Assembly: GCF_000715075.1 (NCBI RefSeq)
Contig: NC_134101.1
Location: 22,312,822-22,376,821, forward strand
DNA: 64,000 bases
Source of the DNA: Nicotiana tabacum
Lineage: Eukaryota > Streptophyta > Magnoliopsida > Solanales > Solanaceae
Direction of reading: 5' to 3'
The position numbers were made by a program, and so were the translations under genes. The notes beneath the pieces are model-generated. The model searched no databases, was not told the DNA's origin, and was given only the letters and a program-made list of their open reading frames with translations. This document shows, one piece after another, positions 1-12,699 of the stretch; positions within the stretch are counted from its first letter, which is position 1, and every line of letters begins with the position of its first letter.

Positions 1-3000
1 TGACCATACGTCTGCAACCTGAAAATGCTAGGCTTTAAATCTGCAGAATACTTCAATTGAAGTAACTCAAATGAACCAGATGTAAACAGCATTCAAGCAT
101 TCATAAAGGCTATGATAAATGAGCTAGCAAGTTATTACTAAAATGTAGTGCTCCATTTTTATTTTTATTTTGGTTTGATAAGTTCTAACTGGAAGATTTG
201 CTTTAGGCCTAAATATTTAGCCAGAACTAACTAGGCTGCATCAAATGGTTCAGCTCTAAATCAGCAGGATTGAACAGTGGGGTAGTTCTTGTGCAAACAA
301 ACCTAGAAACAGATACTAGTACAAGTTCAGCAGGTTCTTCATCAGATTTTGTCATGGTTTTACGCATGTAGTAGCATATATTTAGTTTCAAACAAGAAAA
401 AGATCAGTACTTCATCCATAAATTTACTTATCTTTACTGAACATCTTTTTTGCAAAAATTTTAAAGTATATCCACTACTGCAATATTTAGTGAAAAGCCA
501 AATATACCGTCTGTGCAAGCAAACAAAGGCCCCTATGGCAGATTAGTGAAAGGGAAATCGATAAATGAAGTTATCAGCGTAATTCAATTCCTGTGATGCT
601 TCAGGTTTTGTCAGAGAATTCTTCAAGATTCTAATGTATACCTTCCCGTCATATTCCTTCCGTGACAGGACCTCTGGAGCAATGTAAGCAGGTGTTCCTA
701 CTGTTGACTTGGGTTGTGAATGCAATAATCCAGACTGCATGATTAAGAAAATCGTAAATAACAAATGTAATGTCCTGCTAGATAAATGAAAGGAGTAGTA
801 GATAACTTCTCAACTACAAGGCAGGAAACCTTGGAATAACCGAAATCACATATTTTTAGACGTGGTGTTGGGCTTCCGTCAAGGAGTGTGTTTTCCAGTT
901 TCAAATCTCTGTGACAGATTTCCTGCAGTAAAATAGAAGTAATGCTCGAGAAGACTGTTACATGAGTGGATGAATATCATAAAAGAACAAAAAAAGCATT
1001 CTCAAAAGTTGTACCATTGTATGGCAATAGCTGACTCCAGATATTAGCTGTTGGAAGAAGAAGCGAGCCTGTTGTTGGTAGAACAAAATGAAATGATAAG
1101 GAAAACATCTCATTCTCACCACATAGAATAACAGAATAAGTAGGATATTAATAAGTAGGATATGTTATAACCTCATCTTCACTAAATCTTCCGGCACTGC
1201 ATATTCTAGCAAAAAGTTCTCCCCCTGCTGCATATTCCATCACAATTGCTACATGTGTAGGAGTTAACAATACCTGCAACAAAAGGGCCATATCATGTTA
1301 ACTATGACATAGGACGAAGCAGTGAAGTACTTTAACAGTTACGAATAATTAGTGATTGTGACATACCACATAACATTAACCCCCAAGCGTAAAGATCACA
1401 GCTGCTGCAAAGGGTTATGCAAAACAGTGGTAATTGCCTTAGAGACATATTTCTAGATTTTATTGGGATGACATTTTGAGCAAAAACTACACCGCTTACT
1501 CTATATATACTTTGTTATATACACAAGCAGAACTAGTGTAACTTGTATGTGTTTCCACTTATCCTGAAAGCATTTTTGTATTCAAAATATTCTGCTAAAA
1601 TATATGATTTGTTAACTGGCAGCTCAGCTAAAGCAAAAGCATTTCGCTGTAGGGAATGTGCAAAGGGATGACAATTTTACTTCATCTTGTATGCTTTGCT
1701 GTAAACGCTTTGAGCTGCTTCGGGTAAGCAACTATGCGATTATTAAATATGAATCATACAACAAATAAAGGGGATACAATATGCATTTCTCAAAAACAAA
1801 GATGAATCCATTCTCCAGAGTGGGCACTACACTAGTCAATGAAAGCATCTATTAAGTACTTTGATCTCAACATGATGCTGGTTTGTCATCTAAAATGGAG
1901 CAGGAGACACGAAAAGTGAAGAAAGAAACTGCGAGAAACAACACAAGGACCTACTGTTACCTATAACTGAAAATGTAGATAACCTCTAGTCGTGTTAGAG
2001 AATCCAAATTACTGAATGCTGGAATGAAACGGATACATATGAGGTGAAATTAGATAGAGAGAATTCACATAGTTGACCCCAACTAACTTGGGACTAAGGC
2101 ATTGTTGTTGTAGTAAGTCTTCAAGTCAGGAAAAAAAGATGTATTTACCTCTTTAAATCTGATAATGTTTGGATGCCTCAATGATCTATGATTTATGATT
2201 TCCCTCTGCACATTCTCGTCAATCTGAAACAACAAACGAATATAGATCATAATCAGGACAACTTAACGAGAGAACATGAAAACCTTTTTCTATACGCTTA
2301 TAGCAAGTAACTGGAGATAAAGCATATGACATTGTTTTACATGAAACCAGTAAATAAGTAGAAATGTACTGGAGCTTTTTCAGTACCAACAATGTTGCTC
2401 CTTGTTAGATTGTTGCCAGGTGATTCGATTATAAAACAAATCAGACAGCAATACCGGCTATCACACTAACTCGGTCAAGAAACCAAGATCTGAAGATCAA
2501 TCAACTATGTCATAACCTCAAATAATGATGGGGTTCGAGGAATCAAGAATGTTAAAATTTTAAATTTAAAAAAACAAATGACCAACTCAAGGTCCAATAG
2601 AAGCAAGCCGTAGCCAATCCAGCAGTAATAATGGAAGCGGTAGAAATCAGTGGATTCATGATAAGTTCCTCGTACCCAAAAAAAAGAAAAGAAATGGTTA
2701 ATGATACAATCAACCAATGAGTTATGACTTAATTATTCCCTCGCTAGGACTCATCCAGTCGAAGTAACTAAGAACTTCAGATTGAAGTAATAAGATTATT
2801 GAATCATTAGAACTACTTCGGTATATCTTTTTTACTTTTTAGCCACAGAGTCAAATTTCGTCAACATCAATCTAATTCTCTTACTCAATTTCCCAAAATT
2901 CCAAACGACAGCCTAAATTCTGTGCCAAAACTTCTACATGTACTACCAAAATGCATGAATCCCCTTCACAATACACTAAGATGCAATGATCAAACTTAAC

Positions 3001-3291
3001 TTCAAAAGAAAATTAATTAATATAAGTAAGAAAGACCAAACATAACCTCAAATTAAGCATTGATAGAAATAAGCATATCCAGTTAAACTCTCAACTTAAT
3101 CATGACAAAGTTAACAAATATATTGATAGCATTGGATAAAAATCATTTTGACAAGGAATTAAAACTACCTTCTTCCCTCTTTCTATGTATTTGACAGCAA
3201 CAAGCTCCTTTGTTTTCTTGTCCCTCACTAGCCTTGCCACCCCAAAATTCCCAGTACCAAGTTCTTTCAATGGCTCATACCTTTCCTCCAT
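1..3291 (-). CDS. SnRK2: SnRK2-family Ser/Thr protein kinase, 5' part (gene cut by left window edge)
   Basis: Exons on the minus strand, all with GT-AG borders and continuous phase: 3169-3291, 2149-2223, 1172-1273, 1015-1068, 830-922, 642-734 and 1-18 (continues outside the window). Together they give about 186 residues: Met start, glycine-rich loop GTGNFGVA, the ATP-binding lysine in AVKYIE, the catalytic HRDLKLEN, the CDFGYSK magnesium motif, and an activation loop with [12 protein letters not shown]. The text continues into VADVWS. SnRK2 kinases are plant-specific kinases of osmotic-stress and abscisic-acid signalling, acting in cytosol and nucleus. The acidic C-terminal tail that separates subclasses lies outside the window; wording around [10 protein letters not shown] looks closer to the SnRK2.7/2.8 group, but that is a guess. 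The C-lobe is not seen here, so intactness of the whole gene cannot be judged. Confidence 0.93.
2071..2114 (+). repeat. 3' end of a tobacco-type SINE, fragment
   Basis: A stretch beginning TTGACCCCAACTAACTTGGG and ending in GTTGTTG repeats resembles the 3' tail of Solanaceae tRNA-derived SINEs. No A or B box is recognisable upstream, so it is at best a fragment. It lies in the intron between the second and third exons of the kinase gene. Confidence 0.35.
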
Positions 3292-3474
3292 CTCAACTCA
3301 ATTCAACCCAAAATCAGCAACTCTCAAAATTTCCAAAGTTTAAACTTGAAATACCCTCCTATGATACTCAAAAGAACATATATACCCAAATTAAACAGAA
3401 TGAACCTTTTTTCTAAAGCAAACTTTCTGACTAGTCCCTGTTTCTGAAATTTTCTCAACTTCCAGTGCTGACAC

Positions 3475-3482
3475 TATTTATA
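3475..3482 (-). promoter_or_regulatory. TATA box of the SnRK2 gene
   Basis: Minus-strand TATAAATA lies about 185 bp upstream of the kinase ATG. It would place transcription start near 3445 and leave a 5' UTR of roughly 150 bp with no splice signal that I can see. Confidence 0.5.
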
Positions 3483-3531
3483 AATGATTAAATCTTAAGT
3501 ATTAAAATGTGCAAAACGTTGGGAACCTGAG

Positions 3532-3537
3532 CACGTG
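3532..3537. promoter_or_regulatory. G-box / ABRE-like CACGTG
   Basis: A palindromic CACGTG (minus strand CCACGTGC) sits about 50 bp upstream of the TATA box. The ACGTG core is the binding site of ABF/AREB bZIP factors, which are substrates of some SnRK2 kinases. One copy only, so function is inference. Confidence 0.35.
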
Positions 3538-3599
3538 GATACACTATGCGACATGCAATTTATTAAGGGTGTTGGCTTCAAGTTCAATGTCTCGTAGGC

Positions 3600-4482
3600 T
3601 GTTTGGCCAAGCTTATTTTTGGGTAAAAGTGCTCTTTTTTTTTTTAAAGTATTTTTGGCCAAAAATTGAGGTGTTTGGCCAAATTTTTGAAAGAAAAAAA
3701 ATACTTTTGAGAAGAAGCAAAAACAGTTTTTGAGAAGCAGAAAAAAGTAGCTTCTCTCCAAAAGTACTTTTCTGAGAAGGGCTTTTGAGAAAAATATACT
3801 TAGAATCAGTTTTCAAAAGCTTTGTCAAACACTAATTACTGCTTAAAAATATTTTTTAAATTAATTAGCCAAACACAAACTGTTTCTCACCAAAAATACT
3901 TTTTTTAAAAGTACTTTTGAGGAAAAACACTTCTCAAAATAAGCTGATTTTAGGATCCGTTTGCCATAGATTTTGCCAAAATAAATTTAGGTTTTATTTG
4001 GCAAACACATGTTTGGCCATAGATTTTGCCTAAGTTTTGGCTAAATCCCAAACCCCAAAACCAGCTCAAGGGCCAAAATATCATTATTATATTTTTTAAA
4101 AATTGCCCCAAACTTTTGTATGTTATAAAAGAGCCCACCATTTATTATTTTGTAACGATGTTGCTTCGTCTTCTCGGTCATCTGATAGTGTATCATATAG
4201 TTCATTATAAAAATGATAATTTTGTATCAAATTTATTTATGTTCAGGACTATGGTTTGCGATAATATAATAAATGTTATTGATAATGGTATTGTTGGGTA
4301 TTTGTAATAGTTTTTAGAACTTGTGGGTTTAAGTCATATTTCATATTTTCCAAACCAAACTTCACCTAAAACAGATGTTCAAACACATTTTCATCTTCAA
4401 ATTAAATTTTACCAATATCAAAGTTTTCAGAATAAATTTTAAAATTTATGGCCAAACGCTAGCTTAGAAGCTTGGCCAAACA
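3600..4482. mobile_element. hAT-like non-autonomous DNA element (MITE)
   Basis: A perfect 15-bp inverted terminal repeat TGTTTGGCCAAGCTT stands at 3600-3614 and, reversed, at 4468-4482. The interior is AT-rich, non-coding and full of self-complementary AAAGTACTTTT-like runs. No clear 8-bp target duplication was found. It sits directly upstream of the SnRK2 promoter and contains a second MITE. Confidence 0.5.
4011..4457. mobile_element. nested MITE with GTTTGGCCATAGATTTT-type ends
   Basis: GTTTGGCCATAGATTTT at the left end is mirrored by AAAATTTATGGCCAAAC at the right end. A second copy of the left motif at about 3959 suggests a duplicated or composite left end. It lies inside the 3600-4482 element. 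No coding sequence. Confidence 0.4.
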
Positions 4483-4707
4483 TGATGTTAGTAAATTTTA
4501 ATGGACACTCACTCTAGTTCAATTAATATGATATACTTATCTTTTTAATACTTCTATATCAATTTTCACACGGGAGAAACTACAGAACACATTTCTGGGT
4601 CCCACCATTAGTGGTCGGTTTGTAGCTTTCGTTCTGATTCTTGTCCAAGTTAGATGTAGACGTTATCTGAATTTGAGAATTTCTAGTCGTCGAATGATGT
4701 TTATTTT

Positions 4708-5350
4708 TGTTTACCATAAAAACAGGTAATAATTGAATTTATATGTAATTTTAAAAATATGTTGATTGATTCAACATAAATAATCAAGAATGTTAGATAA
4801 ACGATTTAAATATATAATGAATAACCAAACTAATTGTGATATTACGTCCGGGCTCGTATTTGTGATGAACAGTAATTTTGCCCTCGATCGAATCCTTGGT
4901 TCGAAGCCAGATGTATATGAAGAACAACAATAAAATATGAACTTTTTGATCGCTAGAAAGCACAGAAATAAATTTGTATTGCCTTGGTATACGTGTTATA
5001 ATGTGTCTTATCAAAGAAAAAACTTCCCCTTTTATATAGTAGGAGAGTTTCACTCCTTGTATAAGTCTAAAACCGCCAGCGAGCGAGATCCGCGTCGTGA
5101 TATCCGGTTGATTCCGGATATCACGGCCCTCTATCCGTCGCCTACAACCGTTCATGCGCTTCCCGAAGTCTTAGAATCAATCCCGGGTCTGGGGTGCGTC
5201 ATTTAATCAAGTCTGATGGCGAGCATTCTGTTCGGGCCTTGGTACAAGAAGTTCTCATCTTCGAGTTCGATCTCATGTATTCATATCCTTGCTTCGTTTG
5301 ACCCACCGAGAAATCGGGGTGTATGTTACCCCCGATTTCACCCGTATACA
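4708..5350 (-). repeat. Element A 3' LTR
   Basis: Matches 23030-23673 plus 30149-30217 along its length, from TGTTTACC to GTATACA as read on the plus strand. On the minus strand it starts TGTATACGGG and ends GGTAAACA. The adjoining 5351-5368 reads on the minus strand as a polypurine tract (GGGAAATGAGGGG), as expected before a 3' LTR. Confidence 0.75.
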
Positions 5351-5548
5351 AATAGTCCCCTCATTTCCCAGAGAGTAGATTTGCCGAAACGATAGATGAA
5401 CCCCGGTTCCTTCCTTCGCACGTTACAACCGAGATGACGGATAAGCCAAAACGTCCCATCAGTCGCGTCATTCTGACTTCAGACACGTGTCGATCATCGG
5501 CCGGCTGCCTTCGAATGTGAAACATCGCATATTAATTATATTTCCCCA

Positions 5549-5556
5549 TATAAAAG
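5549..5556 (+). promoter_or_regulatory. TATA box of the element A antisense gene
   Basis: TATAAAAG about 240 bp upstream of the first ATG of the antisense reading frame, followed by a C/T-rich leader. The related element E has a TATA box at the equivalent place, supporting a real internal promoter. Confidence 0.45.
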
Positions 5557-5796
5557 CTTCGACCCCCTTCACTTTTTTCACTTTCTGATCCTAGCTCTTA
5601 CCTTCGAACTTTATAAAGGCTTTCAACTTTCTCAAATCTTCATACCTCGCTTCTTGAACCTTCACATCTTCATCTTTAACCTTCAAACCTTCACGTTGTT
5701 TCTTCGATTTTCAACCTACAACTTCATATCTTCACTTCTAACTTTCAAATCTTCATACGCCTTCTTCAAATCTTTATATATTTTTCCAGATTTACG

Positions 5797-6918
5797 ATGG
5801 CCAAAACTTCCAAGTCCGTACCATAACAAACGTCCCTTTCATCTTCCCACCCGGCTCAAGGAGTGGATCGAAGGGATCTGCCAGCAGATGCCATACTACA
5901 AGTGCACGTAGCGCAAACTTTCGAAGGACAAATGGGAGGCATGTTTTCATGGTAAGGCTCTTCCCTGAATAGTTATTACTACGCCCCAAGATTACACGAT
6001 GCTGACCTTCTCTTTTCCCATGTAGGTTTGCCTAAGACCATCGAACTTAGGCCGCTGGATGGTGACGAGGATACGTCCTTACCCATCGAACCCTCCATTT
6101 CGCGACAGCCCCGGGCTACCGCGGAGGAGAAGAAGAGGAAAATAAAGTCCTCGGGGTAAAGATAAACAAAGAGGGCGGCCACCCGGGCTCGCAAGCCGAA
6201 GAAGAATACTAAGTCTCGGGTACCAGACTCTAACTTGCTTCACCGGCTCAGGGATGAGCCTGAAGAAGACGACATCTTTGTCGCACATGGATTGACCCCT
6301 GCCGAGGAGCAAGCGACGACCGAGGAAAGGAGCCACGAGGCCGATCCCCTTCCGACTCGAGAGGCCGAAGTGGAAACGAGGGTTGTGACCTCCTGAGAAG
6401 CTGAATCTATTCCGAAGGAGGTGATTGGTATGATATACATCATTGAGACGCCCTCCTATACCGAGTTCATGCTTGAAGAGGCCCAAGCGGGCAAGGAAAA
6501 ATCAAGTGAATGAGCTCAGGGTGCACAGGATCCCCTCCACTCCTTCTTCGATGGCATGGACATGTCTACATTGGAAGATTCTCCGGGCTGGGCCACCTGG
6601 AGATACTGAAGAAGGACGTGTCTTCGGGAGATGACAGGCCGAGTACGAGCCCAAGATTGGTGAAGCAATTCCCTTCACCGAGCATGGACCCCAAGCGCAA
6701 GAGGACGATTGTTCTTACAGTCCCGGAGGATGCCCGAACCCTATCTGCTCCGATAGGTGTAACCAGCAACCTCCGACGTCTGGTGACCGAGGAGGACTAG
6801 GGAAAGATGCCTGGTGACCTATGAGGACTAGAGCTAGCATCGATTGAGAACCAACTCTAGGTAGCGAAGGACAAAGCTGACAAGTAGTCTCAACTGAATG
6901 ATGATCTCTAAGCACAAC
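5797..6918 (+). pseudogene. Element A antisense gene, 5' part (interrupted by element B)
   Basis: Starts MAKTSKSVP and matches the start of the element E antisense protein, but after about 15 codons jumps to the LKEWIEG region of E's second exon; the large N-terminal domain is missing. A plausible intron runs from 5952 to 6025 (GTAAGG...TGTAG) at the same place as an intron in E. Downstream text matches E's third exon (LRDEPEE; VLTVPEDAR; LRRLVTEED). Several in-frame stops and shifts make it non-functional. The frame is cut at 6918, inside the codons for A-Q-L, by insertion of element B, and resumes at 17642. Confidence 0.65.
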
Positions 6919-9641
6919 TGTGAGACCCCATGTGTTTCTCCCTTCTCTTACGTAATATACGTAACGTGGTGTGGTTATATTAGGTATATATGATTGGGTA
7001 TAGCACATTGGGAGAATAAGACTGAAAATGTGTGGTAATATCAAGGAACTAAACTAAAGCTTTAAGTCAAAGGAATCCCTTAAACCAAGGTTCATGGTTA
7101 AAGAAATGGCTCGGGTAGCACCCCGCGCGTTCGGAAGGTTTAAGTTAACTTGCACCTGTGGGATAAGACTAAGAGTGTATAATATACTAATAATAATATG
7201 TTATGAGGTATTATAATATCACATTGGTCACATGTTAAGTTTTGGAGTCAAGCAAGTTGCGAAATAAAGGTCGGCAAAAGTTATCGTAAATTTCTCTAAT
7301 AAATTTTCTAAACTTTGGATCAAATGTATCAGATCATTTATCCCAATATATAAAGATTTATGGGATTCACAACCTACCAAATCGAAGATCTACGAGTCTA
7401 GTTTGCAACCAAAGAAATATCACATCAAACTGACATTGAAGTAAAAAGTTATGACTATTTTACCGCGGACTGTCCGGGCTGAAATCGGGGCGCGAACCGG
7501 GTCGGGTCAAACAAGTGGTATAAGTCGGAAAATCCGACTTTTAAGACCCCAAAATATTTCATCTTCGTCCCAAAATAGTGAGAAAGCTTAAGAGAGGGTT
7601 TCATGGTGTTTTTGAGTGATTAAGGTGCGTTTTTAATGATTTCTATCGTTAAACTTTGCCCCCATGCCTAGAAGCGCAATCTCTACGCTTTTCAATCGTT
7701 TTTCCCTTCTATTAGCTGTGTTTGGAGCTATTTTTGGAAGATAGAAAATTATTGTTCTTGCTGGTTCTTCAGGATTTATACTTGGTTTGGAAAATTATTG
7801 TTCTTGCTGGTTCTTCAGGATTTATACTTGGTTTGCCAAGGTAATCATCTTGGGACTCTTTTATGATCGTTTTTACAAAGTTCTACGGGCGTTTCGTCAA
7901 GTTAGGGTCATATGGCAAATCTGCCGATTTAAACTCATTTATGAACTATTTATATGTGCGTATAAGCTGCATATATATAGTGGTTTCGAAGCTTAGGACA
8001 TAAGGAACAACTTTTGTGAAGGAACTACAGGCATTCAGACGTTCGTTGGAGAGGTATGTTAAGGCTAAGCTTCGTCCTTCCTTTTAGCACGAATTTTGGG
8101 AAATTCTTAAGATGCCAAATGTGATATTTTACTATTCTGTTGCTAGAAAGACCTTCTGTGAAAGGCATTGGTATCGTAGCTGAAGTATTTTCATGATGCT
8201 ATTAGGTTGATATTCCACTCGTTCGGTTAAAAAGGGTATTCGACATCTATATATGTCATTTTGTCAGCTTTCTTAAATATATGTCCATATATATGAATTC
8301 TTATTCGTCTTTGGGTTGTGTGACTTAAAAATAAAGGCATTTAGTATTTGCGATCAGTCCTTCTTCCTTGTTAATGTGTATTTTAAAATCTCTAAAGTGA
8401 CACGTCGATTTCAAAATTTTCAAATATAATTTTTATGTTTAAACTACTAAAATATTTGATTTTTTTTTAAATACTTTCTTTTACTAATTATCAAGAAATC
8501 AGGTATAAGGACTAAGTGAAGCACCTTAAGCTTTTTATGAACATATTCAGAGTTAAGTTATCTTTCTAAAAGTCGAGTTAAGTTTTCAAACTTATTAAAA
8601 AAGATATGAGGTTCCACGAGACATTTGTATGCGATACGAAGGTGATTATGAGATTATGAGAATAAGAGTACCAATGAGCCAAGGTTGGCTAAGTTCTTGT
8701 TATGGCCTATTATGTGCATTCAAAGTTCATATCATACATGACATATTATGCATGGACTTCGAGCGATAATCGGAGGTAAGGGGCCTATTTGCCCGAAAGA
8801 CTATATATATTGTACAGATGGCCACAGGTTGGCAATATGATACCGGTTAGCTACCGGGAGAGACCGCCATTGCTAGCATTTGGTTGGGTATGTCATGCAT
8901 TTACATCAATATATATGTATTCACGACATACGATTACACGAGCATACCATGCATATTTTATTACTATGAGGTCGGATGTCGGCCATGGAGGCTATCAGAG
9001 TTTCAGTGTCAGGTGGTATCTTTATTACCTTTTTACATCAGCTATGTATGATTCTACTTTCTGCCTTACATGCCAGTACATTTTTATTCGTACTGATGTC
9101 CCGTTGCCTGGGGACACTGCATTTTTGTTTCGTGCGTGCAGGTCCAGGTAGGGACTCTGATCGACCCCTCCGCTAGGATTTCGGGGTTCAGCTGTGAGTT
9201 GGTAAGCTCCACCTCTTCCTGGAGCTTTCATATGATGGTTACTTTTGTTGTACAGTTTGGGTATAGTTGGGACCTTATCCCGACAGTGCTTATGACACTC
9301 TTAGAGGTAATTGTGGACACAATATTCTGTGTTTCTTTTTTTGCTGCTTTCAGTCTCCAGCCCATAGGCTTGGCATGTATATATAGGTGTGTAGGCATGT
9401 ATGTCTTCAGTCGCGGCCTCGTCGGCCAACTAGTATTTTATTATTTTAGCTTGTCTACCTATGTTTATATGGCTTATTGTTATTCATGTCATAACCTTAC
9501 GGTCCAGGCTTAGTATTTTAGATGTTGTGCTGGCCGATCTGTTGGGCCCCCAGTCCAGTTAGCTAGTATGTTTAGTTGGCTAACTCGATCAAATACAGTA
9601 TCGAGTGCCAATCATGCCTCCCCTAGTTTGGGGCGTGACAA
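6919..9641 (+). repeat. Element B 5' LTR
   Basis: Begins TGTGAGACCCC and ends GGGGCGTGACAA. Nearly identical to 14962-17636. It is about 48 bp longer, almost wholly because the block ending CTTCAGGATTTATACTTGG occurs twice in tandem at about 7745-7833 and once in the 3' copy. Confidence 0.9.
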
Positions 9642-9643
9642 AC

Positions 9644-9661
9644 TTGGTATCAGAGCAGGTC
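9644..9661 (+). other. Element B primer-binding site
   Basis: TTGGTATCAGAGCAGGT lies two bases after the LTR. TGGTATCAGAGC is the classic plant retrotransposon site complementary to the 3' end of initiator methionine tRNA. Confidence 0.85.
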
Positions 9662-9873
9662 GTATCCCAGGGAGTCCACAAGCCGTGTCTAAGTAGAGTC
9701 TTGCTTATGGGTGTGTTGTGCACCACACTTATAATAAGGAGGCTATGAGGCATTTAGGAATGGTTACATTTCTTTCAATTAATAGATCATGCTATAGAGC
9801 GAAGTTATAAGAACATATGAAATCTAAATCGTGCTTTGTGTTTCCTATCTAGCAGGCTACCTACGCTCAGGAG

Positions 9874-10980
9874 ATGGCACAACAAGAGATAGGTATGGAT
9901 CCGGGAGAAGGTACCAGTCGTTCCCCACCGGGTCAGAGGGATAGATTTCCCTTAGAGGCTTACAGTGAGTCTCCAGTACCCCTAGTTTCAGCTTCCCCAG
10001 CACTTGTTGGAGCCCAGGGAGACGCAGTACCCCCAGCCTCACCAGTTCCATTGGTACCTGAGGCAGCTAGAGACACAGGACCTCCAGCACCTATTGTTCC
10101 CCCATCAGAGACTGGGGAGCAGGGGATGAGGGAGGCTGTTCAGTTGCTGACTAGGATGGTTTCTATTCATGAGCGACAGCTAGAGTCAGGAGCAGATGCC
10201 TGGAGAGATCGGATAAGAAGCTCGACGGTACGAGAGTTTCTTCACTTGGCCCCTCCATTATTTACAGGATCCAGTTCCACTGAGGATCCCCAGGACTTTA
10301 TAGACCATATGTATAGAGTATTGAGGGTGATGCATGCCTCCGTCACCGAGGCTGTGGAGTTGGCTTCTTTTCGACTACGTGATGTAGCCGTCCTATGGTA
10401 TGAGGCATGGGAGAGATCTAGAGGACCTGATGCTCCGCCAGCAGAGTGGGAGGACTTCTCTGAGGCTTTTTTAGCCCATTATTTGCCACGGGAGGTTCGG
10501 GAGGCCCGTCTTGACCAGTTTCTTAGCCTAAAGCAGGGGGATATGAGTGTGAGGGATTATAGCCATAAGTTTAATTCTTTGGCAAGGTATGCACCAGATA
10601 TAGTACGTACCATGAGGGCTAGAGTTCATCATTATGTGGATGGTTTGGGGGATCATCTGATTAGAGACTGTAGGGTTGCATCCCTATCAGATGATGTAGA
10701 TATTTCCCGCATACAGGCTTTCGCTCAGACTACAGAGGACCTTTCCTGTCGGATTCGTGATACTCGCAGGGATAGGGAGCAGAGTAAGAGGGCTCGTACT
10801 ATGGGATCTTATAGGGAGCCACGAGTTGATTTTAGGCCCCCACTCCATCGATATCCACCTCGGTCAGCAGGTAGTTTCCCACCACAGATGCAGGGCCAGC
10901 GGTTTGATCGTTATATTCAGTCAGGACCAGGGCAGAGCTCAGGCCAGCCTGAGGGCCATCGACAGGAGCGTTCTGCATAG
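9874..10980 (+). pseudogene. Element B gag (capsid region)
   Basis: A 368-codon frame from the first ATG after the primer site. A proline-rich N-terminus (about residues 1-90) is followed by a retrotransposon gag domain (about 120-300; motifs FLHLAPPLFTG, QDFIDHM, FLSLKQGDMSVRDYSHKF). The frame stops at TAG 10978-10980, but the next codon is in the same frame and continues into the zinc knuckle, so this stop is a mutation and not a designed gag end. Gag would package the element RNA into virus-like particles. Confidence 0.85.
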
Positions 10981-12699
10981 ATGATACAGCTTACTCCTCC
11001 ATCTACTCAGTGCGGTAAGCTGCACACCGGGCAATGTAGACAGGGTTCGAGTGCATGTTTTCATTGTGGGCAGACAGGACATTATATTAGCCGGTGCCCG
11101 GGGTTAGGCAGAGGTACACCAGCTCAGCCTTCAGGATTCACAGCAACCTCTTTGCCCTCAGTCCGTGCTCCTCGACCAGGTCCACAGTCTACTCAGGGCC
11201 GTGGTAGGGGGAGAGGTGGAGGAGACACCTCAGGTTCTAGTGGTGGCCAGAACCGCTTTTATGCACTCACAGGCCGACAGGATTCAGAGGCATCCCCAGA
11301 TGTTGTCACAGGTATATTGACAATACATTCTCATGCCATTTATGCATTGATGGATCCCGGCTCTACATTTTCATATATTACTCAATTTATTGCTGGTAAG
11401 CTTGACATGAGATCTGAGTTGTTGCCACAGCCAGTTGAGGTGTCTACGCCAGTTGGCGACTCTATTGTAGCTAATCATGTCTATCGAGATTGTACAGTGT
11501 TAATTAATGACCGTCCAACCTCTGTTGATTTAGTTGAATTGGTTATGCTAGACTTCGATGTCATTATGGGTATGGATTGGTTGGCAGCTTGTTATGCTAA
11601 TATTGATTGTCGTGCAAAGTTGGTCCAATTTCATTTTCCTGGTGAGCCTGTCCTTGAATGGAAAGGTAATGCAGCCACGCCCAAGGGTAAGTTTATTTCA
11701 TACCTTAGGGCTCGGAAGTTTATTGCTAAAGGTTGTATATACCATATGGTTCATGTTAGGGATATAGATAAGGAGCCAGCGACTCTTCAGTCGGTTCCTA
11801 TTGTGAATGAATTCCCGACAGTATTCCCTGACGAGCTTCCAGGAATTCCCCCCGAAAGGGAAATCGATTTTGCTATAGATTTGCTTCCTGATGCGCAGCC
11901 TATATCCATTCCTCCATACAGAATGGCTCCTGCAGAGCTAAGGGAATTGAAGGAACAACTGAAGGACTTGCTCGATAAAGGCTTTATTAGGCCAAGTACA
12001 TCCCCATGGGGTGCTCCGGTGCTCTTTGTTCGAAAGAAAGATGGGTCCTTGCGGATGTGCATTTACTACAGGAAACTAAATAAAGTCACTATCAAGAATA
12101 AGTATCCTCTTCCACGGATTGATGACTTGTTCGACTAGTTACAAGGTGCCAAATGCTTTTCGAAGATCGACTTGCGATCCGGTTATCATCAGCTACGAGT
12201 CAGGGATATTGATATCCCAAAAACAACATTTAGGACGAGGTATGGCCATTTTGAATTCCTTGTCATGTTTTTCGGGCTTACAAATGCCCCAGTAGCCTTT
12301 ATGGATCTTATGAACCGGGTATTCAAACCATTCTTGGATGAATTTGTGATTGTGTTTATTGACGACATCCTGATATATTCGCGATCGGAAGCCGAGCATG
12401 CAGACCACTTGCGAGCTGTATTGCAGACTCTCCAGGACTACAAGTTATATGCTAAATTCTCTAAATGTAAATTTTGGCTAACTTCTGTAGCTTTTCTTGG
12501 TCATGTTATTACCGGCGATGGTATCAAGGTTGATGGCCAAAAGATTGAAGCTGTGATGACTTGGCCGAGGCCCTTGAATCCGACAGAGGTTCATAGCTTT
12601 TTAGGCTTGGCAGGGTATTACCGAAGGTTTGTGGAGGGATTTTCCTCTATCTCTGCACCATTGACGAAACTGACACATAAGGGAGCTAAGTTTCAGTAG
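10981..12699 (+). pseudogene. Element B zinc knuckle, protease and reverse transcriptase
   Basis: In frame with gag. CCHC zinc knuckle [14 protein letters not shown] (codons 26-39), aspartic protease motif [11 protein letters not shown] (about codon 125, near 11353; DPG in place of DSG/DTG, as in related elements), then RT blocks: [26 protein letters not shown] and the active site [10 protein letters not shown] at about 12355. Stops TAG at 12136-12138 (where the family has Gln before LQGA) and TAG at 12697-12699 (where FQW is usual) break it. Confidence 0.85.

Noticed and set aside
8789..9151. 120-codon open frame in the element B 5' LTR (same again at 16787-17149)
   Set aside because: It is preserved only because the two LTRs are copies of each other; composition is non-coding and the place is LTR, near the end of the transcript leader.
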